Source: Hirsutella rhossiliensis
Lineage: Eukaryota > Ascomycota > Sordariomycetes > Hypocreales > Ophiocordycipitaceae
NCBI RefSeq assembly: GCF_020360975.1
Contig: NW_025408678.1
Location: 1 to 64,000, forward strand
DNA: 64,000 bases
Reading direction: 5' to 3'
Under the pieces are notes generated by a model, which searched no databases, was not told the DNA's origin, and was given only the letters and a program-made list of their open reading frames with translations. The first letter of the stretch is position 1, and each line of letters opens with the position of its first letter. The position numbers and the translations under genes are program-made. This document shows, in pieces, positions 45,036 through 55,809 of the stretch.

Positions 45036-47179
45036 TAGATCTAATAGATATCTCCCTAGAAAGGGTGCCGCTTCCTTAAGGGAGCACCCCGCTACCCCTT
45101 AGGCGGATAGGAAGTATCGTAGTTATCCTAGAAGCGATTAAAAGCGCGATAGCTAGTAAGAAGAATAAGGTTCTCGCTATACTAAGGGAGCCGTCTATAA
45201 GACTAGCGTTAACCCCTATAACCTCTATAATACTAGTTATAGCGGTAGTACTATTAATATAAAAGCTACTTCCTTAGCCGACTTAGGATAGTAAGCTTAA
45301 GTCCTTTTACTTTTTCCTTAGCTAGCTATAGATAAAGTTTATAATAGATAAGAAATAGGGCCTAAACGGCTATTACGATATAGCGTAGTATTTACTCCTT
45401 TATATATTACTAGAGCCTTAGATATAGCGGATCTCTAGATTCTAAGATAAGGGCGGCCTTAGGGGTAGACGCGACCTATAGGACTTCTTTTAATACTTTA
45501 TATATACGTTCGGTAATATATAGGAGCGGGAGAAGGCGTAAGATAGGCTATAGACCCTTAGGTAAAGAGATAGGTAGACCTTTAGCGAATTCCTCTCTAA
45601 CTTTAAAGAGACGCTCTTATAAGTAGCGGGAACTATAGTATAAGAAGATAGCGCGAAGCTTATATAGCTATAAAACTTAATTACGCTAGCTCTATAAGAG
45701 CTACTTATCCCTATAATTATACTTACTAACTATAGCGAGTATATAAGCTAGTTAATAAAGGTAGTATAGGGCTATAAGTAGATACCGCGTTTTTAAAAGC
45801 TTTATAAGCGTATACTATATAGCGGTAATAGGATTACTACCTCTTTATAAAAGGAATAGCTAACTATTAATACTAATAAGGATACCTTAATATTAGCTAC
45901 TTATATAGACTAAGCTAAACGTAGTAGGAAGTTATTATCGAATATCCCTTATACTATCCTATACTTTAAGTAGTAAGTAAAGTAGGTAATAAGTAAGGAA
46001 ATTAAAAAAAGAAAGGCTAATAGCCGCTACTTATATTATAGCGCGTTTATATACTTTATATTAAAATGCCCCTTCCTTTTAGCTAAACGGCTTATAGTAG
46101 TTTAAGCGGTAAAGATAGAGCCGCTTCTTACCTTATATAATAAAGAGGACTCCGCGCCCTTAGGCCTAGAGGAAAAAGAGTAGCTCTAAAGTAAAGATAG
46201 GCTCTAGAGCTTTAATTACTAGTACTAGTAAAGGAGAAAGAAGAATTATCCGCTTATATAAAAGAGGAGCTTACTTTAATATAAGTTATAATTAATAACT
46301 CCTTACCTATCGCTACCTTTATAGATAAGGGCTATTAGTACTATACTATAGTTAATAAGGCGCTTATATAAGAGATATAAGTACTAGTAAAAAAGATCGC
46401 CTTAAGGTAAGTAAAGGGCGCCTTAAGTGCGATAGAAAGTATAGTAATTAAGGGTATTATATAGCTAGCTATAGAAGTCGACGGTTACTATAAGCTTATC
46501 GTAGCTTATATAATCCCTTAACTAGAGTTTCCCTTAATCTTTAGGAAACCCTAGTTATTATATATAGAGTTATACTTAGTTTTATACTAAAAGAAGCTAT
46601 AGTTTAGGCCTATATAATAGTAGGTCTACTATAACGATAGTTCTATAAGTATTAAATTAAGTATATAAGCTTTATACTTAGCCTAAGAAGTCCTTACCTC
46701 TATCTTTATAAGAACTATATAATAAGTAAAGCGGAAGGAAGGCTAAGTAGCGGCTAATATAGCGGTCTATATAATTAGCTTAGTAAATATTAATAAGGCC
46801 CTTTAAATAAAAAAGCTAAAGTCGCCCTTTAAGCTATAGTAATAGATACTAAAGTACTTTTATAACCTCTTACCGCTATTTAAGTCCTAGGAAGTAGATA
46901 AGCTTAACCTATATAAGCTAAGGGTAGACTATAAGATCGTACTTTATATTAATAAGAAGGGGTAGGAACTACCTATACCGTTTAGACCGCTATATAGTAT
47001 ATTATACGTAGAGCTACTTATACTAAAGAAGACGCTAAGGGACCTCTTAAATAAGGGTTTTATTTAAGTAAGTAGCTCTAAGGTAAGAGCGCTAGTCCTA
47101 TTTATACGTAAACTAAGGGGCGGGATATAGTTCTATTATAACTATAGGGCTTTAAACGTAATTATAAGGCTAGACCGCT

Positions 47180-48320
47180 TAGGCTACCGAGGCAGCTAAA
47201 GGCCTTAGGGCTAAGGGCCTAGGTAAGCACTATATGTTTATTCGAAAGACCCCCCGCCTAGCCCTTAGCCTAGAAAAGGACCTTATAGGGAGGCCTAGGC
47301 CGACCCTCTTAGCTTTTTACTAGCTCCTCTTTAGGGCTAGCTTCTTATCTTCCTTCTTAAAAAGGACTAATAAGGTAGACCGAGACGACTACCGCTACGG
47401 CTAAGGAAGGCATACGGCTAGGCACCTTATCCTAAGGTGCCCGAACTATAGGAGGGAAAGAGAGGTCCTTTACCGGACCTCTAAAAGATAGAAGGGGGCC
47501 CTTAGCCTACCTATTCTCTATAGCTCTAAGGAAGGAAGGGAAGCCCTTCTAACCTTCTTAGCTAAAATAGAGATAGGGATAGCTAAGTAGCTTAAAAAGG
47601 AGTAACCTAGGGGCCCTAGGGCCCTTAGGGGGGGAAATCACCGCGCGGGAGGAACTAAACTAACCTTTCCTTTATTATTGCCTTTATAGCTGTTACGACC
47701 CGACCAACGGTTGGTCACAAGCAGCCCTCAACAAGGCCGACACGTGACGGAGGGGTACAGGATCCCGCGAAGTCACGTGATGGATCATTTGGATCACTTG
47801 GTGATCCCAACGATCCGGCTCATTGGATCATCTCGATGATCCAACGACGATATACAGGATCATTGGATCGTCTCAATGATCCAACGATCCGTGAACAGGA
47901 TTATCACGTTCGCTGAATGATCCACGAAGGACCACTGGGTATATAAGGACACCCAATTCCACTCCTTTAGACTAGATAGCTCTTTGGCTTTCAACACAAT
48001 CATTACGATCCCTATCACGATCTCATCTCTGATTCCGATCACTTGATTACCTGGTTACAGTCTACGGTCTACGACCTCCGACTCATCACCAACGTGACAT
48101 ACTTATCATTGCTCAGACCACGCCCTGTTGTATCTGCCAACATAAACCCCACGACAGGTTTATCCCTTGGGAATATCACCGGTCGTCACAATAGCTACCC
48201 TTTCCCTAATTAGTTATAAGCCCCCGGGCTCTATAGCTAGCTAGGACTACTAATAGGGGCCTAGGCCCTTACTAGCCTCGCTATAGCCCTAGAGGCTATA
48301 TATAAGTAATAATAAAAAAA
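47180..48320 (+). mobile_element. 5'-truncated LINE (Tad-like), RIP-mutated
   Basis: Non-LTR retrotransposon 3' end of about 636 bp, plus a 505-bp solo-LTR insertion. It is bordered by a 14-bp target duplication AAGGCTAGACCGCT (47166-47179 and 48321-48334) and ends in an A-rich tail TAATAATAAAAAAA (48307-48320), both hallmarks of target-primed insertion. The C-terminal coding end shows YRYG...RHTARHLILRCPNYRRER (about 47390-47460), the Cys/His motif region after LINE RT. The target lies in the RT gene of Gypsy R2; R1 has the uninterrupted site at about 7250-7275. Confidence 0.85.
47691..48190 (+). repeat. Unmutated 500-bp solo LTR
   Basis: Begins TGTTACGACCCGACC and ends GGTCGTCACA, bordered by the 5-bp duplication ATAGC (47686-47690, 48191-48195). 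Normal composition inside RIP-mutated LINE sequence. It has a GTATATAAGG TATA box (47939) and a cluster of GGATCA/TGATCC arms (47782-47925). No internal region is present, so it came from recombination between two LTRs. The family has no other copy in this window. Confidence 0.92.
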
Positions 48321-49198
48321 AAGGCTAGACCGCTACCCCTTACCTTTAATCTTAGATATACTCTATAACCTCTTAAAGGTAAAGTAGTTTATAAAGCTAG
48401 ATATAAAATAAGCGTTCTATAAGGTATAGATCTTAGAGGGTAATAAGTAAAAGACAGCGTTCTATATACGCTATAGCTTATTTAAGTAGCTTATATCGCC
48501 CTTTAGCCTCTTAAGAGCACCTACTACCTTTTAGTATTATATTAATAATATACTTTAAGACTTCCTTAATAAGTTCGCCTCTATATATATAGATAATATC
48601 CTTATTTATATAAGTAGCTTTTATAAGGACTATATAAGGAAAGTATAGAGGGTCCTAGAGCGCTTTTAACTTTATAGGCTCTACCTTAACCTAGATAAGT
48701 ATAAATTTAGGGTTAAGAGGGTTAAGTATCTAGGCTTTATTATCTATATAAGTATAAGTATATAAGCGGATCTTATAAAGATCTAGGCGATTTAGGATTA
48801 AGTAGCCTTAACTATATAAATAGGTATATAGAGCTTCCTTAGGCTCGCGAACTATTATAGGATATTTATTAAGGGCTTCTCTTATATTATAATACCCTTA
48901 AACGAGATTACTAGGAAGTAGACCGCTTTTTATTAAGGGCCTATATAGGAAGGAGCGTTCTATACGCTTAAGGACCTATTCTCGTAAGCCTTAGTATTAC
49001 TTTAGTAGGACTTCGACTAGTCTACGTTAGTTAAAGTAAACTATAGTAGCTAGGCACTTAGAGGAACGCTCTCTTAAAAAGTAGATAGGCGGCAGTAACT
49101 AGTAGCGTTCTACTTTTATAAGCTAACCTTAGTAAAGTAGAATTACGCTATTTACGATAAGGAGATACTAGTAATTATTAGCTACCTTAAGTAATAGT

Positions 49199-49500
49199 TA
49201 TCGCGAAGCGTAGCTTGATTTTATAGTTCTTAGAGATATCCCTTAGTATAAGAGACCTAGGAAGCTAAAAAATAGGTTTTAAGGAAGGAGCTAAAAGGAG
49301 GTATAGAGAGGAGGGTAGGGGTAAGAGGGTAAGTAGAAGTAGCGATAGCTTCTTATAAAGGTAGCGAAAGATAAGACGGATATACTAGTAACGGCTAGAA
49401 AAGAGGGGAAAAGCCGGCAAAAAGCTTAGTAGTTAAAAGGATATTAGTAGTTTAACGGGTAAGATCGTACCCCTATAAATATTAGCCTATTAAAGGGATA
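49199..49500 (+). repeat. LTR fragment related to Copia B
   Basis: TATCGCGAAGCGTAGCTTGA followed by TTCTTAGAGATATCCCTTAG parallels the start of the B LTR read on its coding strand (24218 downward). Similarity is clear to about 49460 (AAAAGGATATTAGTAG) and then fades. It interrupts Gypsy R2 after RNase H. R2 is not seen again to the right, so a deletion or a further junction lies here. Confidence 0.7.
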
Positions 49501-49948
49501 AGACCCCTAGCACTCCCCTTTTAACTTACTTCTAAGTATACTTAAAGGCGTTATAAAGACCTCGATTATCTAATTAGGTATCTTCCTTAATTATAGTTAA
49601 TTTAAATTTTATTTTTCCCCTTTAAAGTAGATGCCGCTTTTTACGCGACTCTAGTATAGTTAAAGAGGCATAGAGTAAAGAAAATCTCTAAGACTTATAT
49701 TTATAACCTAAGGCCCTTAGAGCTATATATAAGACCGATAATTAAATAATTATATAGTTAATTACTTTACTAATCCTTAGCTATATACTATACGTGCTTT
49801 AGGTATATACCCTTATCCTTATTAAAACTAGTTTCTAGGGCGTAAACTTATTATTCCGTTCTATTTATACGGCGATAAGTAGCTTTATAAAGCCGAGAAT
49901 ATTTAAAGGACGACGGTACTATTTAGAAAAATTAAAATCTAGGGATTT

Positions 49949-50151
49949 TGTGGGAATGTAGCATATAGCTATAGTAGGATTGTAAGGGAGGTGCGCACAC
50001 ACGCACACGTGACCCTTAGCGTCACGTGTATGGACCTCGGGGATCCGTGTATAAAGGGCACGTAGTGTGCCCCCTCATTCCCTTTCCTCCCTTCCTAGCA
50101 AGACATCTTGAATACAACCCATTGCGTTACTGCAGTACAGACCTCCCGACA
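49949..50151 (+). repeat. 5' LTR of Copia-2
   Basis: 203 bp, TGTGGGAATG...CTCCCGACA. Compared with the 3' LTR it has one extra G (GTAAGGGAGG) and one extra AC (GCACACACGCAC). Confidence 0.95.
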
Positions 50152-50438
50152 CTGATCAGTGATCGATTTGGTCGATCACAGATTGGCAAGGAAGAAGAGA
50201 TAGAACGCAACCTTCGAAAGCCCAACTACCATATTCCTAGCGATATTGCCTGGTTGGACCTAGAGGAGGTTTCTATGCTAAGATCAAGGACTCTACGATT
50301 ACGGACCCGGCAACCAACTAGCTCCCGGTAGGCCATTGATAGATCCTTCCAACTTCACTTAACGGTTACATTAAGTGTAAGTGCGTCCACAACGCCGATT
50401 CGACAACTACGTGACAGCCCTCACGATTCGCCCTCACA

Positions 50439-52122
50439 ATGACAAGCACGACCCCAACCCCGAACCCCGCCTCTACGAGGAACGACGCCTTCCTCGACCA
50501 AGTAAGGAATTGGTCCAAAATCACGATCCCAAAGACCCAATATCAGGATATCGATCCGACCCGATGGGAGGATGAGATCACGCCACAAGAGGAAGATAGA
50601 ATAGCTGTTATGACATATACCGCACGATTTATGTCAGAATGCGAGGAGAACGTACACCTTCATGGCACTAATATCCTTGAATTCTTCCAGGATCACTTCC
50701 AACAGTGGACCGAGGCAACGTGGAGAAAGATGCCAAAGGAATTTCGAAGGAGCTACGTTACCTTTTAAAGAGACGTGGTATCTATACAGGAGAAAAGGGT
50801 GACCACATCATCCCACAGCTCGTCTTCCTACAGACGATCGATAACCCACCAGCCTGGCCCGACAACGAATTCATGGTAACCCAATTCGATAAAGGAACGG
50901 AGGCCTATACAAGAAAGAGAGACGACTAACGCAGAACCCTCCCACCTCCAACACGGCGGAGCCATCCATGCCGTTAGCCCCTATTCCGACGCTCCCTGCT
51001 CCTCCCGCTACGACAATTGCGGAACCGCCCACAACGACTGCTACGCTTCCCAACGAACAATACATCCTACAAGCTATCAGTTCCAGCAACAGAGCATCGT
51101 TCTAGCAGAACCCTCTTCTCCCACATCCTCGAAGCGTACACAACGCTTCCCCGGCCGACATCCCGAACGGCATCGTCGATGCCGACACACAACAGAAATT
51201 CACCAAGATCTGGGACAAAGAGAAGAACTATACGGGGAACCCTGACCTTCTCGATGATAAGCTACGCATCTTTATGAGTATCTGTTATAACATTCAGGTC
51301 AAGCCGGACCAATTCCACGCTCTTTTCCTCGAATCCTTACTGGCCGAGCCCAAACGTACTACATTGACCACGTTAACTGGACCTCAACGTTCCGCAAGGC
51401 ATACGATAGCATCAAGCAACATTTCGATACGGAAGTTAACCACGTTCACTACTATACTGAATGGACGACTATTTCCTTTAACAAGCTCCGTGCCGATAAT
51501 GCTACGAAATCCCTACACGAGGTTCTTCAGCTACTCCTTGATAAGCTACAGTTATGCCAACGAGCTCTTGGCAACGCGTATGCAGGAAACGTTCCACTGC
51601 GTACAACGCTTATTAATGCATGCCGCGGTGTTCCTGAACTTGAATACGCTTTATTCAAGCCCGCCGAAGGAATCGAGCCCCTTTGCAGATCTTCGCTCTT
51701 CCGTTGAGACCCATCTTGCACGCGGAATAGCGCCTCGTTATCTTCAAGGAGGCCCTCAATACCATCAAGACCTCGAGGAACCATCTGATCATATGGATCC
51801 CAATGACCACTACTATCTCGATCGAAGATACAACAACAATCGCGGAAGATTTGGTCAGAAGGGGTATAGAAGGTATAGAGCAACGCTCAACGAGGCAGCT
51901 ACAACGCTCCACGGGGAATCTTCAATAGTCAACGCTTTAACCGCCCACAAGGCCGTTACGGCCACAACCACCCGTGTAATAAGAAGTGCTTCGTCTGCAA
52001 TAAGGAAGGATGTTGGTCTACAAAGCACACTGCCGAGGAACGTCAAAGATCCGAGACCAATACGTCGCCCACTGTCACTTCATGGATTACCCCTCCCAGG
52101 ACCTTACAGCCTACGTTCTTGA
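50439..52122 (+). pseudogene. Copia-2 gag, frameshifted
   Basis: Starts MTSTTPTPNPASTRNDAFLD at 50439 and stays open to 50768, then changes frame several times (about 50745, 51100, 51260, 51640, 51900). The zinc knuckle CFVCNKEGCWSTKH (51988-52029) has the same swapped C-x2-C-x4-C-x4-H spacing as Copia-1. The ORF 51274-52122 is mostly an out-of-frame reading of gag. Confidence 0.75.
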
Positions 52123-52227
52123 CTTTGAAGGTCACGAGATGGATGCCCACGATGATGCTAACGACCCTGGGACGAGGACGACAATGAAGATAATGACAAC
52201 AACCCAGAACAGTGGCACACAAGCCAA

Positions 52228-55200
52228 ATGCTCTGCCAGCAAGCCTTCAACCATCTGATCACAGGGGAAGACGTGTATAGCACCTCTCAAAACAACGCTA
52301 CACCTGCTTCCCAATTCATGATAGAGGAGCGCTACTCAAGACTCCGATTCCAGGGCATCATAATTGACACAGGCGCCGCGAAGGTTTCCACAGCTGGCTA
52401 CGACCAATGCATCGCTCTACAACGAGCAGACCCTGCTATAACGCTCGATAAGACTACAGCAGGCCAAGCTTCTATCAAATTCGGCAACGGCGAAGCCATT
52501 CTATCCTCGGCTCTATCGCCCTTAAAACACCTCTCGGAAGGATCACATTCCATATCCTCAAGACCCCTACTCCCTTCCTCCTCTCTCGCTGATATGGATC
52601 GCCTAGGCATCTATTTCAACAACCTTACAGACACTATTGTCGGACGAACAACCCTCCCGGTTATCCGCAAATGGGGACATCCTTGGTTCCTCCTACCTAA
52701 GACCAACGAGGCCGCTATCGCATTCCTCACGGAGAGCGAGATCCGCACTCTTCATCGTCGATTCGGGCACCCAGCGGTCCCAAGACTTCACAACCTCCTA
52801 CGGCAAGCTGGCCACAACGATGTGACGATAGATATCTAGAGAACATCTCGAGATTCTGTCATCACTGTCAAATGCACTCTCAAGCTCCAAGACGCTTCAA
52901 ATTCACCCTAAAGGATGACCAGGAATTCAACTACGAAATCGTCGCTGATGTGCTCTACCTTGGAACCCCTCAACGCCCCGTCTTGCACGTGGTAGATACA
53001 GCAACAGCGTTCCAAGCAGCCAGGTTCCTCCTATCGATGTCAGCAAAGGATACGTGGGAAGCCCTCCGAGCCCTCTGGATAGACACATATCTCGGACCCC
53101 CTGATACTATCAAGCACGACGCAGGGACCAATTTTGCCTCCCTAGAGTTCCGTAACGAGGCAAAGCTTATGGGGATAACCTGCAAGCAAGTCCTGTGGAA
53201 GCACATTGGTCCGTTGGAAAGGTTGAAAGATATCATGCCCCTCTCCGCCGTGCGTTTGAGATCCTCCACGCAGAAATCGGGACCTTCACATCCCCGAATC
53301 GATCCTTCAAATGGCTATCAAAGCCATCAACGACACAACAGGGCCAAATGGCATTGTCCCTACGCTCCTAGTCTTTGGCGCCTACCCTCGAATGGCGTTA
53401 GATTCGCCCCTTCTGCTACGACCTGAAAGGGCTGCCGCAGCCCAGAAAGCGATGAAAATGCTTCGTCAGCTCTCAGCAGAGCGGCAAGTGCAGGGCGCCT
53501 TACACACAAAGAACGGACCATCATCAACAGGCGTTATACTATCGCTCCCACTGCAAAGCGAGGTCCGAGTGTGGAGAGAAAAGCTCGGCTGGCAAGGCCC
53601 TTTTAAGATTAGTGCAATTGATGGCTCCAATGTCACAATTGATACTATCAACGGACCCCAGACCTTCCGTTCCACCCTTGTGCAGCCTTATTTCCGCGAC
53701 GAGACGACGATCCCTGCCCCGCTGCTGCTGCGGATAATTCTGACATTCCTGTTTCTGATCCTGCGAGCGATTCTGTTCCTGTTTCTGCCTGCCCCTGCCC
53801 CTGTTCCTGCTCCTAATCCCCGGCGCCGCGCAAGCGAGGCCGCCCCTGGTTCGAAGAACAAGCCAAAGACGACGTTCCTAGTCAAGAAGGAAGAAGATGC
53901 CTACCAACTAGCCATCAAGCTACGGGACGAAGGCATTATCACAACGCCAGGCACCCTTTGAGGAATCCGATAGCACGGAGATCGATGATCTATTGGTACG
54001 AGGTGTTTAGCTTCGAACGCTACAATGAAGCAAAGCACGGGAACCATCATATCTTCCGCTCCCGCATGGTCCGCGAGGTTAAAGGCAAAGAAACCAAACC
54101 ATACGAGAAGTCAAGGCTCGTGGTCCAAGGGCACAACGACCAAGAAAACCACCTATTGACGCAATCCCCGACAATTCAACGCGTCAGTCAACGGCTTATT
54201 TCTGCTATCTCCCCAGACCTCCTTTCTCACGGCATGACCCTCTTCGTGACATCACACAAGCGTATCCCCAGGCGCAGACCGAACTATTCCGCACCATTCT
54301 CACGCATCTTCCCGCCGAATTAGAAGGAAGATACCGGAAGGAACAATCATTCGCGTTATTAAGCCCTATACGGAATTGCGGAGGCCGGAGTCCATTGGTT
54401 TCGAACCTATCACGGGCATCATGTCGATAACCTCGACATGTCCACATCAACCTACGACCTATGCTTCCTAATTACGAATAAGGGACCTGATAACTTTGGG
54501 ATTGTGGGAATGCAGACTGACGATACCCTTATGCTTGGCACACAACGTTTTTCCGCGCTAGAGGAAGCGGAACTCGTAAAGGCACAATTTCGGGCAAAGC
54601 CGAAGACAACGATGACCCCGGTACTAGCATTGACTTCAACGGTGCAAAGATAACCCTCCAAGACACCACTTTCCACAACGCTCTACTGCTTCAACAAAGG
54701 GTCAAGCAGCCAAGATCGAACCCATCGACATCAAGGCATACGATCGAGCCCAACAGTACGTGGAACAGCGTGCCCGTGGCGCGTATGTGGCTTCAATCTG
54801 TCAACCAGAGGCCTCATTCGACATCTCTATTGCTGCCCAGGTCCAAACCCTACGGAAGAGGATTGCACGACCCTCAACAAGCGGCTTCAATGGCAGAAAG
54901 ACCACCAGCAGCGAGGCCTAACGTATATCCCTATTGACCTCGCCAATGCCAAGCTTATCGTCTTTACCGACGGTTCCTTTGCGAACAATAAGGACCTATC
55001 GTCACAGCTAGGCTTCGTCATTGCCCTAGTCAATGAGACCGAGACCGCACGTACCAAAGACCAATTCGGGATCAAGGCAATGTCCTCCATTGGAGCTCAA
55101 CGAAGTGTAAGAGGTCACCCGAAGCGTGCTAGCATCAGAGATCTACGGCATGGTCAACGGATTCGATATTGGGATATCACTAGCAACGACGATACGGAAG

Positions 55201-55495
55201 ATCACAGACCGCCTCAATCTTCCCCTATCCCTAATCGTTTGCACCGACTCTTTTCCCTCTACGAGTGCCTCGTTAAGCTAGGCACAACGAAGGAGAAGCG
55301 ATTGATGATAGATATCATGGCCCTACGTCAATCCTACGAAAGGCGTGAGATCACGAAATCCGCTGGATTAACGGCGCAGACAACCCAGCAGATGCTATGA
55401 CAAAGGCATCGCCTAACCGCGCCCTCGAACGCCTCGTCGATACGAATAGCCTTACGATTAGGATAGAAGGATCAGTCGAACGCCCTCCCCGCTAG
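52228..55495 (+). pseudogene. Copia-2 pol, frameshifted
   Basis: Protease IIDTGAAKVSTAG (52358-52397) opens an intact 203-residue frame (52228-52839) reaching HRRFGHPAVPRLHNLL. Integrase core: EIVADVLYLG (about 52940), KHDAGTNF (about 53113) and, after a frameshift, the Glu region near 53215. GPY-like SEVRVWREKLGWQGPFKI (about 53562). RT: RMVREVKGKETKPYEKSRLV (54065-54122), LRDITQAYPQAQ-like sequence (about 54244, shifted) and the QTDDT box (about 54513). RNase H: FTDGSFANN (54963), CTDSFSLYECL (about 55240), NGADNPADAMTK (about 55370). The stop is at 55493-55495. At least eight frame changes. Confidence 0.8.
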
Positions 55496-55609
55496 CTGCC
55501 GCTCGAACCGTCACTCTTTTCGCACCCTTGCGGTCGCACCCGCGGTTGCTGCTACGCTCCCGCACCTGCTGCTACTGCTGCGATTGCAGCGATAAAGAAG
55601 ATTTGCCAG

Positions 55610-55809
55610 TGTGGGAATGTAGCATATAGCTATAGTAGGATTGTAAGGAGGTGCGCACACGCACACGTGACCCTTAGCGTCACGTGTATGGACCTCGGGG
55701 ATCCGTGTATAAAGGGCACGTAGTGTGCCCCCTCATTCCCTTTCCTCCCTTCCTAGCAAGACATCTTGAATACAACCCATTGCGTTACTGCAGTACAGAC
55801 CTCCCGACA
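55610..55809 (+). repeat. 3' LTR of Copia-2
   Basis: 200 bp, near-identical to 49949-50151; followed by GATTT at 55810-55814. An AAAGAAGA purine tract lies just upstream (55594-55601). Confidence 0.95.

Larger units (their letters stand above)
44262..49198 (+). mobile_element. Gypsy R2: old RIP-mutated Gypsy, nested
   Basis: Plus-strand, inverted relative of R1. It has a leader (44262-44430), gag-like sequence (about 45050-46050), a protease-like region (about 46300-46550), an RT start (46930-47166; the block reads ...IWFYYNYRALN), RT continued after the LINE (48335-48700, with YIDNILIYI for the YADD box at about 48582) and RNase H (NYAIYDKEILVII, 49135-49180). It ends abruptly at a B-family LTR fragment (49199). 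Insertions inside it: a solo A LTR (44471-45035) and a LINE with its own solo LTR (47180-48320). All frames carry RIP-type stops. It belongs to the fungal Gypsy group with chromovirus-like pol. Confidence 0.8.
49949..55809 (+). mobile_element. Copia-2: young Copia retrotransposon
   Basis: A 5,861-bp element with LTRs 49949-50151 and 55610-55809 and a perfect target duplication GATTT (49944-49948, 55810-55814). Normal composition, no RIP, although both flanks are RIP-mutated Gypsy R3. CTGATCAGTG follows the 5' LTR as in Copia-1, and protein blocks such as TDGSFANNKDLSSQ and ECLVKLGTT-x-EKRLMIDIMAL are shared with Copia-1, so the two belong to one clade. LTRs differ by about 3 bp of indel. The coding region is split by many frameshifts. 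Confidence 0.95.
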
